Positions 39,614 to 47,930 of a stretch of DNA of 64,000 nucleotides are shown piece after piece. The notes under the pieces were generated by a model that worked only from the letters and a program-made list of their open reading frames with translations, did no database searches and had not been told where the DNA came from. Positions within the stretch are counted from its first letter, which is position 1. The number at the start of each line of letters is the position of its first letter. Position numbers and translations under genes: made by a program. Origin of the DNA: Desulfobacteraceae bacterium Eth-SRB2 (GTDB taxonomy: Bacteria > Desulfobacterota > Desulfobacteria > Desulfobacterales > UBA11574); the NCBI GenBank assembly GCA_004193595.1, contig RPGQ01000047.1, forward strand, positions 1-64,000, written 5' to 3'.

Positions 39614-40096
39614 ATGGCGGCTTATATCAAATTTGATGGAGTTGATGGTGAGGCACAGGACAAAGATCATAAAAATTGGAGCGATTTAGTTTCTTTCGGC
39701 CAAGGGCTCCAACAACCGGGAAGCTCCTCTACCGGACCGACACGACGCCGGGGGGATGTGGTAGTGGAAGACATCACAGTAGCCAAAGAGCTCGATAAGG
39801 CTAGCCCCAAGATAGCCGAAGCCGTGTGCAAGGGTAAAGTTTTTCCCAAAGTCAATATCGACATGACAGCGTCATATACGGATGCCGGACGAGTGACCTA
39901 TTATGCCTATGAGCTGATAAACGTCCTGGTCACAAGCTACAATATCTCCGGCAGCGGTCAATCGGAAGATGTGCCGATGGAAGACTTTGCCTTGAACTTT
40001 GAAGAAATCAAAGTCACCTATACCGAAGCGGATAATAAGGGCAAATCAAAAGGTAATGTTGAGTACAGCTGGAAAGTTGAAGCAGGCGAGGCATAA
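39614..40096 (+). CDS. hcp: T6SS tube protein Hcp (TssD)
   Basis: Forms the inner tube hexamers that are propelled out. Seen: the Hcp1-type start MAAYIKFDGVDGEAQDKDHK, WSDLVSFGQGLQQPG, VVVEDITVAKELDKASPKI, YAYELINVLVTSYNISG and FEEIKVTYTEAD near the end. 160 aa is normal. GGAGGG precedes ATG 39614. A strong hairpin terminator lies 20 bp after the stop, ending the main structural block. Confidence 0.96.
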   Translation: MAAYIKFDGVDGEAQDKDHKNWSDLVSFGQGLQQPGSSSTGPTRRRGDVVVEDITVAKELDKASPKIAEAVCKGKVFPKVNIDMTASYTDAGRVTYYAYELINVLVTSYNISGSGQSEDVPMEDFALNFEEIKVTYTEADNKGKSKGNVEYSWKVEAGEA

Positions 40097-40116
40097 GAAA
40101 CACGACTACTTGATTC

Positions 40117-40157
40117 CCGCGGGGCTCGTTGGGGCCCCGCGGCTTGCTTTTTAGTTT
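40117..40157 (+). terminator. Rho-independent terminator after hcp
   Basis: GC-rich stem CCGCGGGGC..GCCCCGCGG followed by a T-rich tract (GCTTGCTTTTTAGTTTT). It closes the structural T6SS operon, so vgrG and later genes probably need a separate promoter or readthrough. Confidence 0.9.
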
Positions 40158-40200
40158 TAAATTGAATCAAATCTAATGAACTCGTAAATAGTCCGATTTA

Positions 40201-40351
40201 GACGGTTTCGTAAAAAGTTCAAACTCCCCCGCCAAACATAGGCGGGATAAAAAGGCGTCGCAAATTTTGTAATCATGAGGCGTACTTTTCGTACGTTGAA
40301 TGATTGCGAAATGCAGCACAACGCAGAAGTTGGACTTTTTACGGGACCGTC
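40201..40351. repeat. 151-bp MITE-like element, copy 2
   Basis: Nearly identical to 6412-6562, in the same orientation, with the same terminal inverted repeats and the same length. It sits between the hcp terminator and vgrG, ending 26 bp before the vgrG start. It therefore forms most of the vgrG leader or promoter region. Confidence 0.88.
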
Positions 40352-40377
40352 AAATCTGAATCAAGGGGGGCTGTACC

Positions 40378-42441
40378 ATGCCGCAACCTACCCAGGCAAC
40401 CCGAAATATAGCCATTGATACACCGTTGGGCGAAGATGTTTTACTGCTGCGTAGTTTCTCAGGTCACGAAGAAATCAGCCGCCTGTTCGAGTTTGATCTC
40501 GATTTGTTAAGCGAGGATTACGAGATCAATTTTGACGATATCATCGGGCAGAATGTAACCATTCGTATGGAACTTCCGGAAGGCGGAATGCGTTACTGGA
40601 ACGGTTATATCAATCGCTTTGTGCAGGGAGTGTCAACCAGCGTTCAGTTTGCTCAATACCGGGCAACAATGGTGCCCTGGTTGTGGTTCCTTACCCGAAC
40701 CTCCGATTGCCGTATTTTTCAGGAAAAAACGGTGCCGGACATCATCAAGCAAGTATTCAATGATCTCGGGTTCAGCGACATCGAAGATCGGCTTTCCGGT
40801 GGGTATCGGACCTGGACCTACTGTGTACAGTACCGGGAAACTGATTTCAATTTTGTCAGCCGTCTGATGGAGCAGGAGGGCATCTACTATTATTTCCTTC
40901 ACGAGCAGGGAAAATGCACCATTGTTCTTTGTGATTCCCGGAGCAAGCATGACCCATATGGAAATTATGGTGAGATAGATTTTATTGCCGATACGAAAGG
41001 CTCGGGGATTTTGGAGCGAATCAGTGAATGGACGGTTGAGAAACGCGTCCGGTCAGGGAAATTTGCCCATGTGGATTATAATTTTGAAAAACCCAGCACC
41101 TCTTTGATGAGTATTGAAAAGCTGAAAATGCCCCATGCCGAGGCGGATTATGAAATCTATGATTACCCCGGTGAATATTCGGAGAAGACGGATGGGGATA
41201 AATATGCAAAACTGCGAATGGAAGAGCTGGCTCAATCCCATGAAGTTTGCACAGGCCAGTCGGATTCCCGGGGTATTTGTTCGGGATATCTTTTCACCCT
41301 GGCTAAGCATTCCCGAAAAGACCAGAACAGGGAGTACCTAGTTGTATCAACGGGTTATCAGGCGGCCGCCGAAGCCTATGAGACTTCGGACCAGATGAGC
41401 GAGATGTGTGTTTGTTCTTTTACAGTAATTCCTAGTTCCTTTCAGTTCCGGCCTGAGCGCTCAACTCCCAAACCCATCATCCAGGGCAGCCAGACTGCCA
41501 TGGTCACCGGTCCATCCGGAGAAGAGATCTATACGGACAAACACGGACGGGTCAAGGTACAGTTCCACTGGGACCGCGAGGGGAAAAGAGACGAAAACAG
41601 TTCATGCTGGATTCGGGTCAGCCAGGCCTGGGCCGGTGCCGGTTGGGGGGCCATGTACATCCCCCGGATTGGCCACGAAGTCATCGTCAATTTTATAGAG
41701 GGAGATCCGGACAGGCCCATCATCACCGGACGGGTTTACCACGGCACCAACACACCGCCTTATTCTTTGCCTGACCAAAAGACCCGATCAACCATAAAAA
41801 GCATGTCTGTCCCGGACACCGGCGGGGTTAATGAGATCCGGTTCGAGGATAAAGCCGGTGAGGAACAGCTTTTCATTCAAGCGGAAAAAACGCTGGATAC
41901 CCGGGCAAAAGATAAATGCCGTGAATTTGTAGGCGAAAGCCGCCACCTGATAATAACGGAAAACCAGCTGGAACTGGTGGAAATAGACAAGAACCTGACG
42001 GTTAAGGGGGATCATAAGGAAAAAGTATCAGGCACGATTTCTATCCAGAGTGATTCCGGTGATATACTGGAAAAGGCGGCAATGAATTATGCGCTTGATG
42101 CGGGAATGGAGGTCCACATTAAAGGCGGTACGAAGGTGGTTATAGAAGGCGGCGTGCAGGTGTCATTGAAAGCTGGCGGCAGTTTTATAGATATCGGCCC
42201 TGCCGGCGTCAGCATATCGGGAACTTCGGTTATGATCAACAGCGGCGGAGCTGCCGGTTCCGGTTCCGGGTGTTCCCCTGCCTCACCCGATGAACCGGAA
42301 GAGGCGGATACGACCGAACCCGGTAGAACATCGGAACTGCCGAGTTTAACTCCGGCAGAGGTTGAGGCAACAGAGCTTACCCCGCAGGCGTTAACCTTCC
42401 AACAGGCGGCGGAGTCCGGAGCGCCGCTCTGTGAAACATGA
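40378..42441 (+). CDS. vgrG: T6SS spike protein VgrG (TssI)
   Basis: Trimeric spike at the tip of the Hcp tube. Seen: the gp27-like head (LLLRSFSGHEEISRLFEFDL, EDRLSGGYRTWTYCVQYRET, DFNFVSRLMEQEGIYYYF), the OB-fold DKHGRVKVQFHWDREGKRDE, SCWIRVSQAWAGAGWGAM, PRIGHEVIVNFIEGDPDRPI, and a beta-helical repeat needle. After the Gly/Ser linker GGAAGSGSG the chain ends in a Pro/Glu/Thr-rich tail closing with GAPLCET, which may bind an adaptor or cargo (inference). No toxin domain is fused. 687 aa. Confidence 0.95.
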   Translation: MPQPTQATRNIAIDTPLGEDVLLLRSFSGHEEISRLFEFDLDLLSEDYEINFDDIIGQNVTIRMELPEGGMRYWNGYINRFVQGVSTSVQFAQYRATMVPWLWFLTRTSDCRIFQEKTVPDIIKQVFNDLGFSDIEDRLSGGYRTWTYCVQYRETDFNFVSRLMEQEGIYYYFLHEQGKCTIVLCDSRSKHDPYGNYGEIDFIADTKGSGILERISEWTVEKRVRSGKFAHVDYNFEKPSTSLMSIEKLKMPHAEADYEIYDYPGEYSEKTDGDKYAKLRMEELAQSHEVCTGQSDSRGICSGYLFTLAKHSRKDQNREYLVVSTGYQAAAEAYETSDQMSEMCVCSFTVIPSSFQFRPERSTPKPIIQGSQTAMVTGPSGEEIYTDKHGRVKVQFHWDREGKRDENSSCWIRVSQAWAGAGWGAMYIPRIGHEVIVNFIEGDPDRPIITGRVYHGTNTPPYSLPDQKTRSTIKSMSVPDTGGVNEIRFEDKAGEEQLFIQAEKTLDTRAKDKCREFVGESRHLIITENQLELVEIDKNLTVKGDHKEKVSGTISIQSDSGDILEKAAMNYALDAGMEVHIKGGTKVVIEGGVQVSLKAGGSFIDIGPAGVSISGTSVMINSGGAAGSGSGCSPASPDEPEEADTTEPGRTSELPSLTPAEVEATELTPQALTFQQAAESGAPLCET

Positions 42442-42490
42442 TAGACTTAACCCTATTGAGCCCGTGCCGGCTCAAAAGAAAAAACAGGAC
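42430..42490 (+). repeat. Direct repeat flanking the 157-aa gene, left copy
   Basis: The block from TGTGAAACATGA through TAACCC, TGAGCC, the short hairpin GAGCC..GGCTC and GAAAAAACAGGA is repeated with small indels at 43117-43184. The two copies bracket the small gene between vgrG and the DUF4123 gene. Confidence 0.65.
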
Positions 42491-42645
42491 ACAACAACCG
42501 GCCAAGGTCCGCCGAAAACGGATCGGTTGAGGAAAATAGAAATCCATCGTTTAAGTTGATGCCATGCTGACCCAAACCCTCTTTTCCCGGTTCAAGCTTG
42601 AACCTGAGTCACAGTATAAGTTTTTTAACCATGGAGCCCGATGTT

Positions 42646-43071
42646 ATGTCAGTCCATACACCATTCAGACAATGGCAGATTAACAGTGTGTTGAGCGTCG
42701 GCGTAGGCTGGGCTGCCCTTGGTGCCGGAGGGGCGCTATATACTCTTGAGGCCGAGGATGACAGCCATGTGGTTCCCCCCATATCGGGGGAGATTACGGA
42801 GTATAACATTCCACAACCCACAGCCATCGCGGGGACACGCACCAGCGACGGGGTAGACCTGGACCGTGCAAGCCTTGAACAGGCCGGAGCCCTGGATTCA
42901 ATCGAGGGGCTTGTCAGGTTCTTAACCCAGGCGCTTTTGCCCCACGGTGTGGCTATAATGGGGGGAATGAACATCGGTATCGGCGATATGGGCATTTCCT
43001 TCCATTATGCGGTCTTACGTGCCCATGCCGCGGGCTCCACGGTTCGCACCGTTGATTTGAGAGATATATAA
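42646..43071 (+). CDS. Unknown small protein in the vgrG effector/adaptor cluster
   Basis: Family not recognised. About 141 aa from ATG 42646, chosen because GGAG lies nine bases upstream; the frame extends back to TTG 42598 and ATG 42631. It is Gly/Ala-rich with hydrophobic patches (VLSVGVGWAALGAGGALYTL, and GVAIMGGMNIGIGDMGISFH) but no clear signal peptide. Position between vgrG and DUF4123 fits a cargo or accessory protein. It is bracketed by direct repeats, as if inserted as a cassette. Function unknown. Confidence 0.65.
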   Translation: MSVHTPFRQWQINSVLSVGVGWAALGAGGALYTLEAEDDSHVVPPISGEITEYNIPQPTAIAGTRTSDGVDLDRASLEQAGALDSIEGLVRFLTQALLPHGVAIMGGMNIGIGDMGISFHYAVLRAHAAGSTVRTVDLRDI

Positions 43072-43091
43072 GCAACCTGAATGAAAACTGA

Positions 43092-43117
43092 AACGGCGGT
43101 GAACGGAACGCCGTTTT
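43092..43117 (+). terminator. Weak hairpin after the 157-aa gene
   Basis: Stem AACGGCG..CGCCGTT followed by TTTG. It may be a weak terminator or an mRNA-stabilising structure. Confidence 0.45.
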
Positions 43118-43184
43118 GTGATACATGAGTCATAAATGACCGTAACCCTTATGAGTCCTTGCCGGCTCAAATGAAAGACAGGAT
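43117..43184 (+). repeat. Direct repeat flanking the 157-aa gene, right copy
   Basis: Matches 42430-42490 with a short insertion (GTCATAAATGACC-like). It includes TGAGTCC, GCCGGCTCAAA and GACAGGA. It ends at the ribosome site region of the DUF4123 gene. Confidence 0.65.
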
Positions 43185-43189
43185 TAAAA

Positions 43190-43735
43190 ATGTCAGATTC
43201 GAATGATTTTTTGAATGCCGTAAAGCGGATGTTATGGTCCAGGGACAGACAGGATCAGGGTAAGATATATGCCATACTGGATGCTGCGAGAGACAACGTA
43301 ATTTATCCAAAGCTGGCGGAATCCGACAACAAAAAGGTCTGCCTTCTTATGGGGGCGCAGGCCCGAGAACTCGCCACTGTTGCACCGTATCTGATTGAAC
43401 TTGATGAAGATGATCCCTTCACTCAATGGCTTTTGGATCAGGGGTGGGGAAAGAGCTGGGGTATATTTGCCGAATCAACAGCAACATTTGTAGGATTGCG
43501 GAGTCATTTTCGGAGTTTTTTGAGGGTCACCGATGAAGACGCAAAGACTCTTTTTTTCAGGTATTATGATCCGAGGGTGCTGCGCGTATTTTTGCCCACA
43601 TGCGATAGGGAACAGATCGAAACCATGTTTGGTGAGGTGTCGCGTTACTATGCCGAAGGAAAAAATGAAAAGCAGTTGATTGAATTTGTTTGTACGGAGC
43701 AATCCAAACTGATTGAGAATGCGGTTAATTTGTGA
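43190..43735 (+). CDS. DUF4123 T6SS effector chaperone/adaptor
   Basis: DUF4123 (Tap-1/TEC) proteins load effectors onto VgrG and are not secreted. Seen: KIYAILDAARDNVIYPKLAE, the acidic YLIELDEDDPFTQWLLDQGW, GIFAESTATFVGLRSHFRSF, and the RYYDPRVLRVFLPTCDREQI block that marks the family. 181 aa. It is followed by a PAAR-like gene, as usual, but no large toxin gene lies directly downstream. The cargo may be one of the flanking proteins. Confidence 0.88.
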   Translation: MSDSNDFLNAVKRMLWSRDRQDQGKIYAILDAARDNVIYPKLAESDNKKVCLLMGAQARELATVAPYLIELDEDDPFTQWLLDQGWGKSWGIFAESTATFVGLRSHFRSFLRVTDEDAKTLFFRYYDPRVLRVFLPTCDREQIETMFGEVSRYYAEGKNEKQLIEFVCTEQSKLIENAVNL

Positions 43736-43906
43736 GGTATGTATAAGATACCATGATAACCTTTGCTCTTGAATTTGACGGCGAATAGAGGACAGGACAA
43801 AAGGCTGTTTACAGTGAAGACAACGGGGCCATGTTCCCGTTAAATATGCTTGGCGTTTAACGGGATAAATTTTCATTTTCGGTAAAACAAAAAGGAGTTT
43901 TTTACA

Positions 43907-44296
43907 ATGCCAAAACAGGTAGTCATGGGCGCGATGATGCAGTGCAGCTTCGGGGTTGCCCCGTCGTCATTGATCGTCCTGCCGGTCAACAGGGTAATGG
44001 TGGAGAATAAGCCAGCGGCGAACATCATGGACTTCAAACCGGTCGTGAATATCCCGCCCTTCGGCATGTGCAGCGCGCCTACAAACCCGGCCTTTATCGC
44101 GGCCACGTCAGCAGCGCTCGGGGTGCCGACACCTGTGCCGTGCGTGCCGGTGACTACCGCGCCGTGGGTGCCCGGCTCACCGACAGTCCTCATCGCCAAC
44201 ATGCCGGCGCTGAACAACACGAGCAAGTGCATGTGCGCATGGTTAGGCGTCATCTCGATCACCAACCCCGGGACAATGAAAACCGATATCCCCTGA
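43907..44296 (+). CDS. PAAR-like spike-tip protein (DUF4280 type)
   Basis: Caps the VgrG spike. Seen: MGAMMQCSFGVAPSSL, VMVENKPAANIMDFKPVVNI, FGMCSAPTNP, then CVPVTTAPWVPGSP and NTSKCMCAWLGVISI; the conserved Cys/Gly/Pro layout is that of DUF4280. 129 aa, with no C-terminal toxin extension. AGGAG precedes ATG 43907. The gap 43736-43906 has no gene. Confidence 0.88.
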   Translation: MPKQVVMGAMMQCSFGVAPSSLIVLPVNRVMVENKPAANIMDFKPVVNIPPFGMCSAPTNPAFIAATSAALGVPTPVPCVPVTTAPWVPGSPTVLIANMPALNNTSKCMCAWLGVISITNPGTMKTDIP

Positions 44297-44485
44297 GTTC
44301 TCCATCAGAAAATAAGGGGGTCAGGTCCTCATGCTTGACAAAAATAGTTCAGTTTCAATATTCGCGGTTCTTTTTTTTAAAGTTTTCTGCTATCTGATCC
44401 TTTTCACGGTGAAGGTTCACCCAAAGGCTTTCTTAAAGCCGGTTTCCCCAAATAAACACTCGATCCGGTTACAGGCATAAATAAA
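44297..44485. other. Spacer between the PAAR-like and FHA-transglycosylase genes
   Basis: No gene was recognised. It holds TTGACA near 44336 and AT-rich DNA around 44345-44390, which could provide a promoter for the next gene. Confidence 0.4.
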
Positions 44486-46009
44486 ATGGGATCTTCCGAC
44501 GCCCCAACACTGAAGGTTAGAATTGAAAGCGGATTGGCTCCGGTCACTGAATTCGTTTTTACAGATCGGTTTCGCATCGGAAGGCATTCAAGCTGTCAGT
44601 TGCAGATCAAAAACAAAGGGGTCAGCCGGTATCATGCGGATGTGTTTATAGAAGACGGCCACTGGTGGATTCAAGATCTGCAAAGCGGTAACGGGGTGTT
44701 TATTGACGACCGCAAAATTGACCGGTTTCCCCTATCCGGTACTATCCGTATCCGCTTGGGTGTTTCCGGGCCCGGCCTTATATTCGAACTTGAAAAAGCC
44801 GTGCCGCTTACCCCCCCTGTTTCCGAATCCCCTGTTCCCGAATCCCCTGTTCCCGAATCCTCTATTCCCGAACCAACTGTTCCCGAATCCCCTGTTTCCG
44901 ATTCCCGAACGCTCAGCGACTACAAAGAGCATTACTTCGGCCAGACACTAGATGATACGGTTGGCGAACATACTCTGATGGTGCGCCAGGCCTATGCCGA
45001 GGTCAAGAAAAAACAGCGGTGGATGTATGTTTCAATTATTTCGGTTATTGCGGTTTTGTGCATCCTGACCGGAGGTTATGCCCTTTACAAACATAGACAG
45101 GTCCGCCAGCAGCGCGAGCTGGCGGCTGATATTTTCTACAACATGAAGACTCTGGAAATCGAGATAGGAAAGGTGATAAAAGATGTCAAAAAGCGCCGGA
45201 CCGCCGAGTCTAAAAAGCAAATTGAAGAATTCAGGGCCAAACAACAGCAATTGGAACAAAATTATAACCGGTTTGTGGACACGCTTAACGTATACGGCAA
45301 AGGGTTGAGTCAGGAGGAACGGATCATTCTGCACATATCGCGCCGGTTTGGGGAGTGTGAAGTCAATATGCCCGAAGGATTTATCAAAGAAGTCATGAAA
45401 TATGTCGAGAAATGGAAATCGAGCCAGCGGCTGGAACGAGCGATCAAACGGGCAAGGTCAAGAGGTTATATTCCCGAAATTGTTCAGACCCTTTCTATGT
45501 ACAACCTGCCGCCGCAATTTTTTTATCTGGCCCTTCAAGAAAGCAATTTAAACCCCAATGCCTGCGGCCCGGAAACGCGGTTCGGCATTGCCAAGGGGAT
45601 GTGGCAGTTTATTCCTTCAACCGCCGAGGCGTATGACTTGAATACCGGCCCCCTGGTCGACGAACGCATTCCCGACCCTGATGATGACCGCCACGATTTT
45701 AGAAAATCAACCCTGGCCGCCGCCAAGTACTTGAAGGATATTTATACCACGGACGCCCAGGCTTCCGGGCTGCTTGTAATGGCATCCTACAATTGGGGCG
45801 AAGACCGGGTGATTAAACTGATTGAGTCCATGCCCGAAAATCCGCGTGAAAGAAATTTCTGGCAATTGATTTCCCAATATCGCAATAAGATCCCCGACCA
45901 AACGTATGATTACGTTTTCTCGATTTTCTCTGCCGCAGTGATCGGTGAAAATCCCCGTTTGTTTGGATATAATTTTGATAATCCACTGGCTTGGGAAAAG
46001 ACGGGATGA
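44486..46009 (+). CDS. FHA domain - transmembrane - lytic transglycosylase fusion
   Basis: 507 aa, three parts. Residues about 10-100 form an FHA domain (FRIGRHSSCQ with G32/R33, GVSRYHADVF with S47/H50, LQSGNGVFIDD) that would read phospho-Thr in the cytosol. A Pro/Glu/Ser repeat linker (PESPVPES type) follows. One transmembrane helix lies at about 178-197 (MYVSIISVIAVLCILTGGYA). The rest is periplasmic and ends in an SLT/MltD-like domain with catalytic E352 in FFYLALQESNLNPNA, then AKGMWQFIPSTAEAY and ASYNWGEDRV. It likely cuts peptidoglycan for T6SS assembly; activity and control by phosphorylation are inferred. Confidence 0.9.
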   Translation: MGSSDAPTLKVRIESGLAPVTEFVFTDRFRIGRHSSCQLQIKNKGVSRYHADVFIEDGHWWIQDLQSGNGVFIDDRKIDRFPLSGTIRIRLGVSGPGLIFELEKAVPLTPPVSESPVPESPVPESSIPEPTVPESPVSDSRTLSDYKEHYFGQTLDDTVGEHTLMVRQAYAEVKKKQRWMYVSIISVIAVLCILTGGYALYKHRQVRQQRELAADIFYNMKTLEIEIGKVIKDVKKRRTAESKKQIEEFRAKQQQLEQNYNRFVDTLNVYGKGLSQEERIILHISRRFGECEVNMPEGFIKEVMKYVEKWKSSQRLERAIKRARSRGYIPEIVQTLSMYNLPPQFFYLALQESNLNPNACGPETRFGIAKGMWQFIPSTAEAYDLNTGPLVDERIPDPDDDRHDFRKSTLAAAKYLKDIYTTDAQASGLLVMASYNWGEDRVIKLIESMPENPRERNFWQLISQYRNKIPDQTYDYVFSIFSAAVIGENPRLFGYNFDNPLAWEKTG

Positions 46010-46255
46010 CAAGGCTGAAGGGTAACCCTTCACGATTTTTTACTCGATCTGCACCGATCTCTTGCGCATCAAGAATCCGCGAAAATCCTCGACATATCCA
46101 CGGGTATGCCTGCGGTTTTCGCGAACCCTTATGCATCAAGATCTCAGCATATCTCTTCGCAAAAAATCGCTCAACTTAGGTACAAAACTATCAAGAGAAT
46201 AATTTTTTAAAAATTGACCCCGACTTTTTAGCCTCATCCATAAATCTAATCAATT

Positions 46256-46601
46256 ATGAATTTCGATAGCTCATTTAAGAATATCCCGAAAGTCGATCAG
46301 TTAATAAAAAACTGCCCATCAAGAATTGAGTTTGCTGGCTTTTCAGAAGCTGTTCAGGATATTTTGTTTGATGCATATGACTATCTTGATGCTATGGTAG
46401 GTTATTCCAGTTGGTATCTTCGAAAAAAAAAGTCCGAAAGTCTATGAAGGAGCATTTTTGCCTAAAAAATTCTGGGAAGATTTGGAGATGATAGAAGCCA
46501 ATAACAAAAATCCTTTTGATATTCCAGGGATTAGGAAAACAAGAGAAATTGGCGAATTTGTGCAACGCCTAAAAAATTTGATGTTTGTTCCATCCAAATA
46601 G
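46256..46601 (+). pseudogene. Small unknown gene broken by a frameshift at an A-run
   Basis: Frame 1 reads MNFDSSFKNIPKVDQLIKNC to GYSSWYLRKK. At nine consecutive A's (about 46422-46430) it runs into a stop at 46445. Shifting frame gives a smooth continuation, SPKVYEGAFLPKKFWEDLEM to LKNLMFVPSK, ending at 46601. The joined product would be about 115 aa. Either a real inactivating indel, slippage, or a sequencing error in the homopolymer. Family not recognised. Confidence 0.6.
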
Positions 46602-46792
46602 GAGATTGGGGGCATATTTATTGAATTCAATACAAAAACCAAAGGACGAAAATAACCGCCGAGGGCCGCGAGGGCTGGGTCTGACCAAGCAGGATGCCCA
46701 ATTGGCGAGGGTTTAGGTCAGAAACAAGGCCGTTTTTTATTCTTAGAGGCTACTTTTTGATGGCCAAATGGGCGTATTAAGGATTGAACTGC

Positions 46793-46822
46793 GTAGGTTG
46801 GGTTGAGGAACGAAACCCAACA
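46793..46822 (+). repeat. REP palindrome 1
   Basis: GTAGGTTGGGTTGAG followed by GAACGAAACCCAACA: a GTAG-headed stem (TTGGGTT/AACCCAA), typical of REP sequences mobilised by REP-associated tyrosine transposases. It lies 80 bp before that transposase gene. Confidence 0.85.
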
Positions 46823-46901
46823 AACGGCTTTATGCCAAACCGCAGCATGAAAAATATAAAATGTAAATTACCCTACAATGGGGTTATGATAAAAATGAAA
46901 A

Positions 46902-47444
46902 ATGCGATACCGCCGTGCTCGAACAAAGGGGGGAACCTATTTTTTCACTGTTGTAACATTTAAACGGGAAAAAATCTTTGCCCAACCTGCAAATATATTA
47001 CTTTTACGCGAATCATTCCGATATGTTATGGAAAAGCATTGCTTTAAGATAGACGCATTTGTATTGCTGCCTGAACATTTGCATTGCATATGGACACTGC
47101 CTGAAGGTGATCGTGCTTTTTCAAAACGCTGGAGGCTCATAAAAAGTTATTTTACAAGGAAATGTGATGTCAAAGATAAAAATAAACCGCATGAGGCAAG
47201 AATCAGGAAACAGGAGCAGGCTGTTTGGCAACGTCGATTTTGGGAACATCTTATTCGGGATGAAAAGGACTTTACCAATCATGTAGACTATATCCATTAT
47301 AATCCGGTAAAGCATGGATTGGTGAAAACGCCAAAGGATTGGGAATATTCAAGCTTTCACCGATACGTCCGTGAAGGCAAATATAACGTGAATTGGGGTG
47401 CCGGGCAGGATATGGATTTAGATTCTTCAGTTGGAAAAGAGTAA
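46902..47444 (+). CDS. REP-associated tyrosine transposase (RAYT, Y1/IS200-like)
   Basis: Single-copy HUH nuclease that recognises and spreads REP palindromes. Seen: TYFFTVVTFKREKIF at the N-terminus, the HUH motif in LLPEHLHCIW, a Trp/Lys-rich RWRLIKSYFTRK, QRRFWEHLIRDEKDFTNHVD with the catalytic-Tyr region YIHYNPVKHGLV and WEYSSFHRYV. 180 aa is normal. It is surrounded by at least five GTAG-type palindromes within 2.6 kb, on both sides, the usual RAYT setting. It separates the vgrG cluster from the TIGR02270/TssBC genes. Confidence 0.93.
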   Translation: MRYRRARTKGGTYFFTVVTFKREKIFAQPANILLLRESFRYVMEKHCFKIDAFVLLPEHLHCIWTLPEGDRAFSKRWRLIKSYFTRKCDVKDKNKPHEARIRKQEQAVWQRRFWEHLIRDEKDFTNHVDYIHYNPVKHGLVKTPKDWEYSSFHRYVREGKYNVNWGAGQDMDLDSSVGKE

Positions 47445-47503
47445 TACATCCGGCTTAAGGTATATCTTTTCATCAAAAAAATGGTGAGGATTAAAAATTC
47501 ATA

Positions 47504-47603
47504 ATGTTGGGTTTCGCTCAAAATATTACTCGAGAATAATAGAACTATTAGATTTATTGATAGTTATTTATAATAATTCAAATTTTCGCTCAACCCAACC
47601 TAC
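47504..47603 (-). repeat. REP palindrome 2 (split, long loop)
   Basis: TGTTGGGTTTCGCTCA at 47504-47519 and CGCTCAACCCAACCTAC at 47587-47603 are the two halves of one REP in minus orientation, separated by an AT-rich loop of about 67 bp. Confidence 0.75.
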
Positions 47604-47674
47604 AGGTGCTACCGGTGCTAAGCTTGGTTATCATTTAATCTTATTTTATCTAAGATATTGAAAAAAATCGTACC

Positions 47675-47770
47675 TGTTGGGTTTCGCCCCAAGTCACTAT
47701 TTGAAGATAAGAGAATAAATATGAGCTATTGATAACTGTAAAACCCAATTTATGGCTCAACCCAACCTAC
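47675..47770 (-). repeat. REP palindrome 3 (split, long loop)
   Basis: TGTTGGGTTTCGCCCCA at its left and CTCAACCCAACCTAC at its right, again in minus orientation with an AT-rich interior of similar length to the previous copy. Confidence 0.75.
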
Positions 47771-47781
47771 AGGATATGGAT

Positions 47782-47880
47782 TGTTGGATTTCGCGCAAAT
47801 CAATACCCGTGAAAATGAGCAAATTGTTTTTTTGATAGCTGCGTAGCTGCGTAGGCTGGGTTGAGGAGCGAAACCCAACA
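47782..47880. repeat. REP palindrome 4 with partial inverted mate
   Basis: A degenerate left half (TGTTGGATTTCGCGC) followed at 47851-47880 by a complete plus-oriented REP (GTAGGCTGGGTTGAG..CGAAACCCAACA). Together they resemble a bacterial interspersed mosaic element. Confidence 0.75.
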
Positions 47881-47930
47881 AATGGGATTATTTCAACCTA
47901 AAAAATGGAAAACGTGAATAAATATTTAAC

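Noticed and set aside
44820..44910. Short tandem repeat (PESPV units) considered as a separate element
   Set aside because: It is in frame within the FHA-transglycosylase gene and is simply its Pro-rich linker.
46640..46700. GC-rich patch considered as a tRNA or small RNA
   Set aside because: No cloverleaf or conserved tRNA arms could be formed by eye.
47504..47880. Regularly repeated TTGGGTT/AACCCAA units considered as a CRISPR array
   Set aside because: Units alternate in orientation, spacers are AT-rich and similar rather than unique, no cas genes are near, and a RAYT transposase explains them as REPs.
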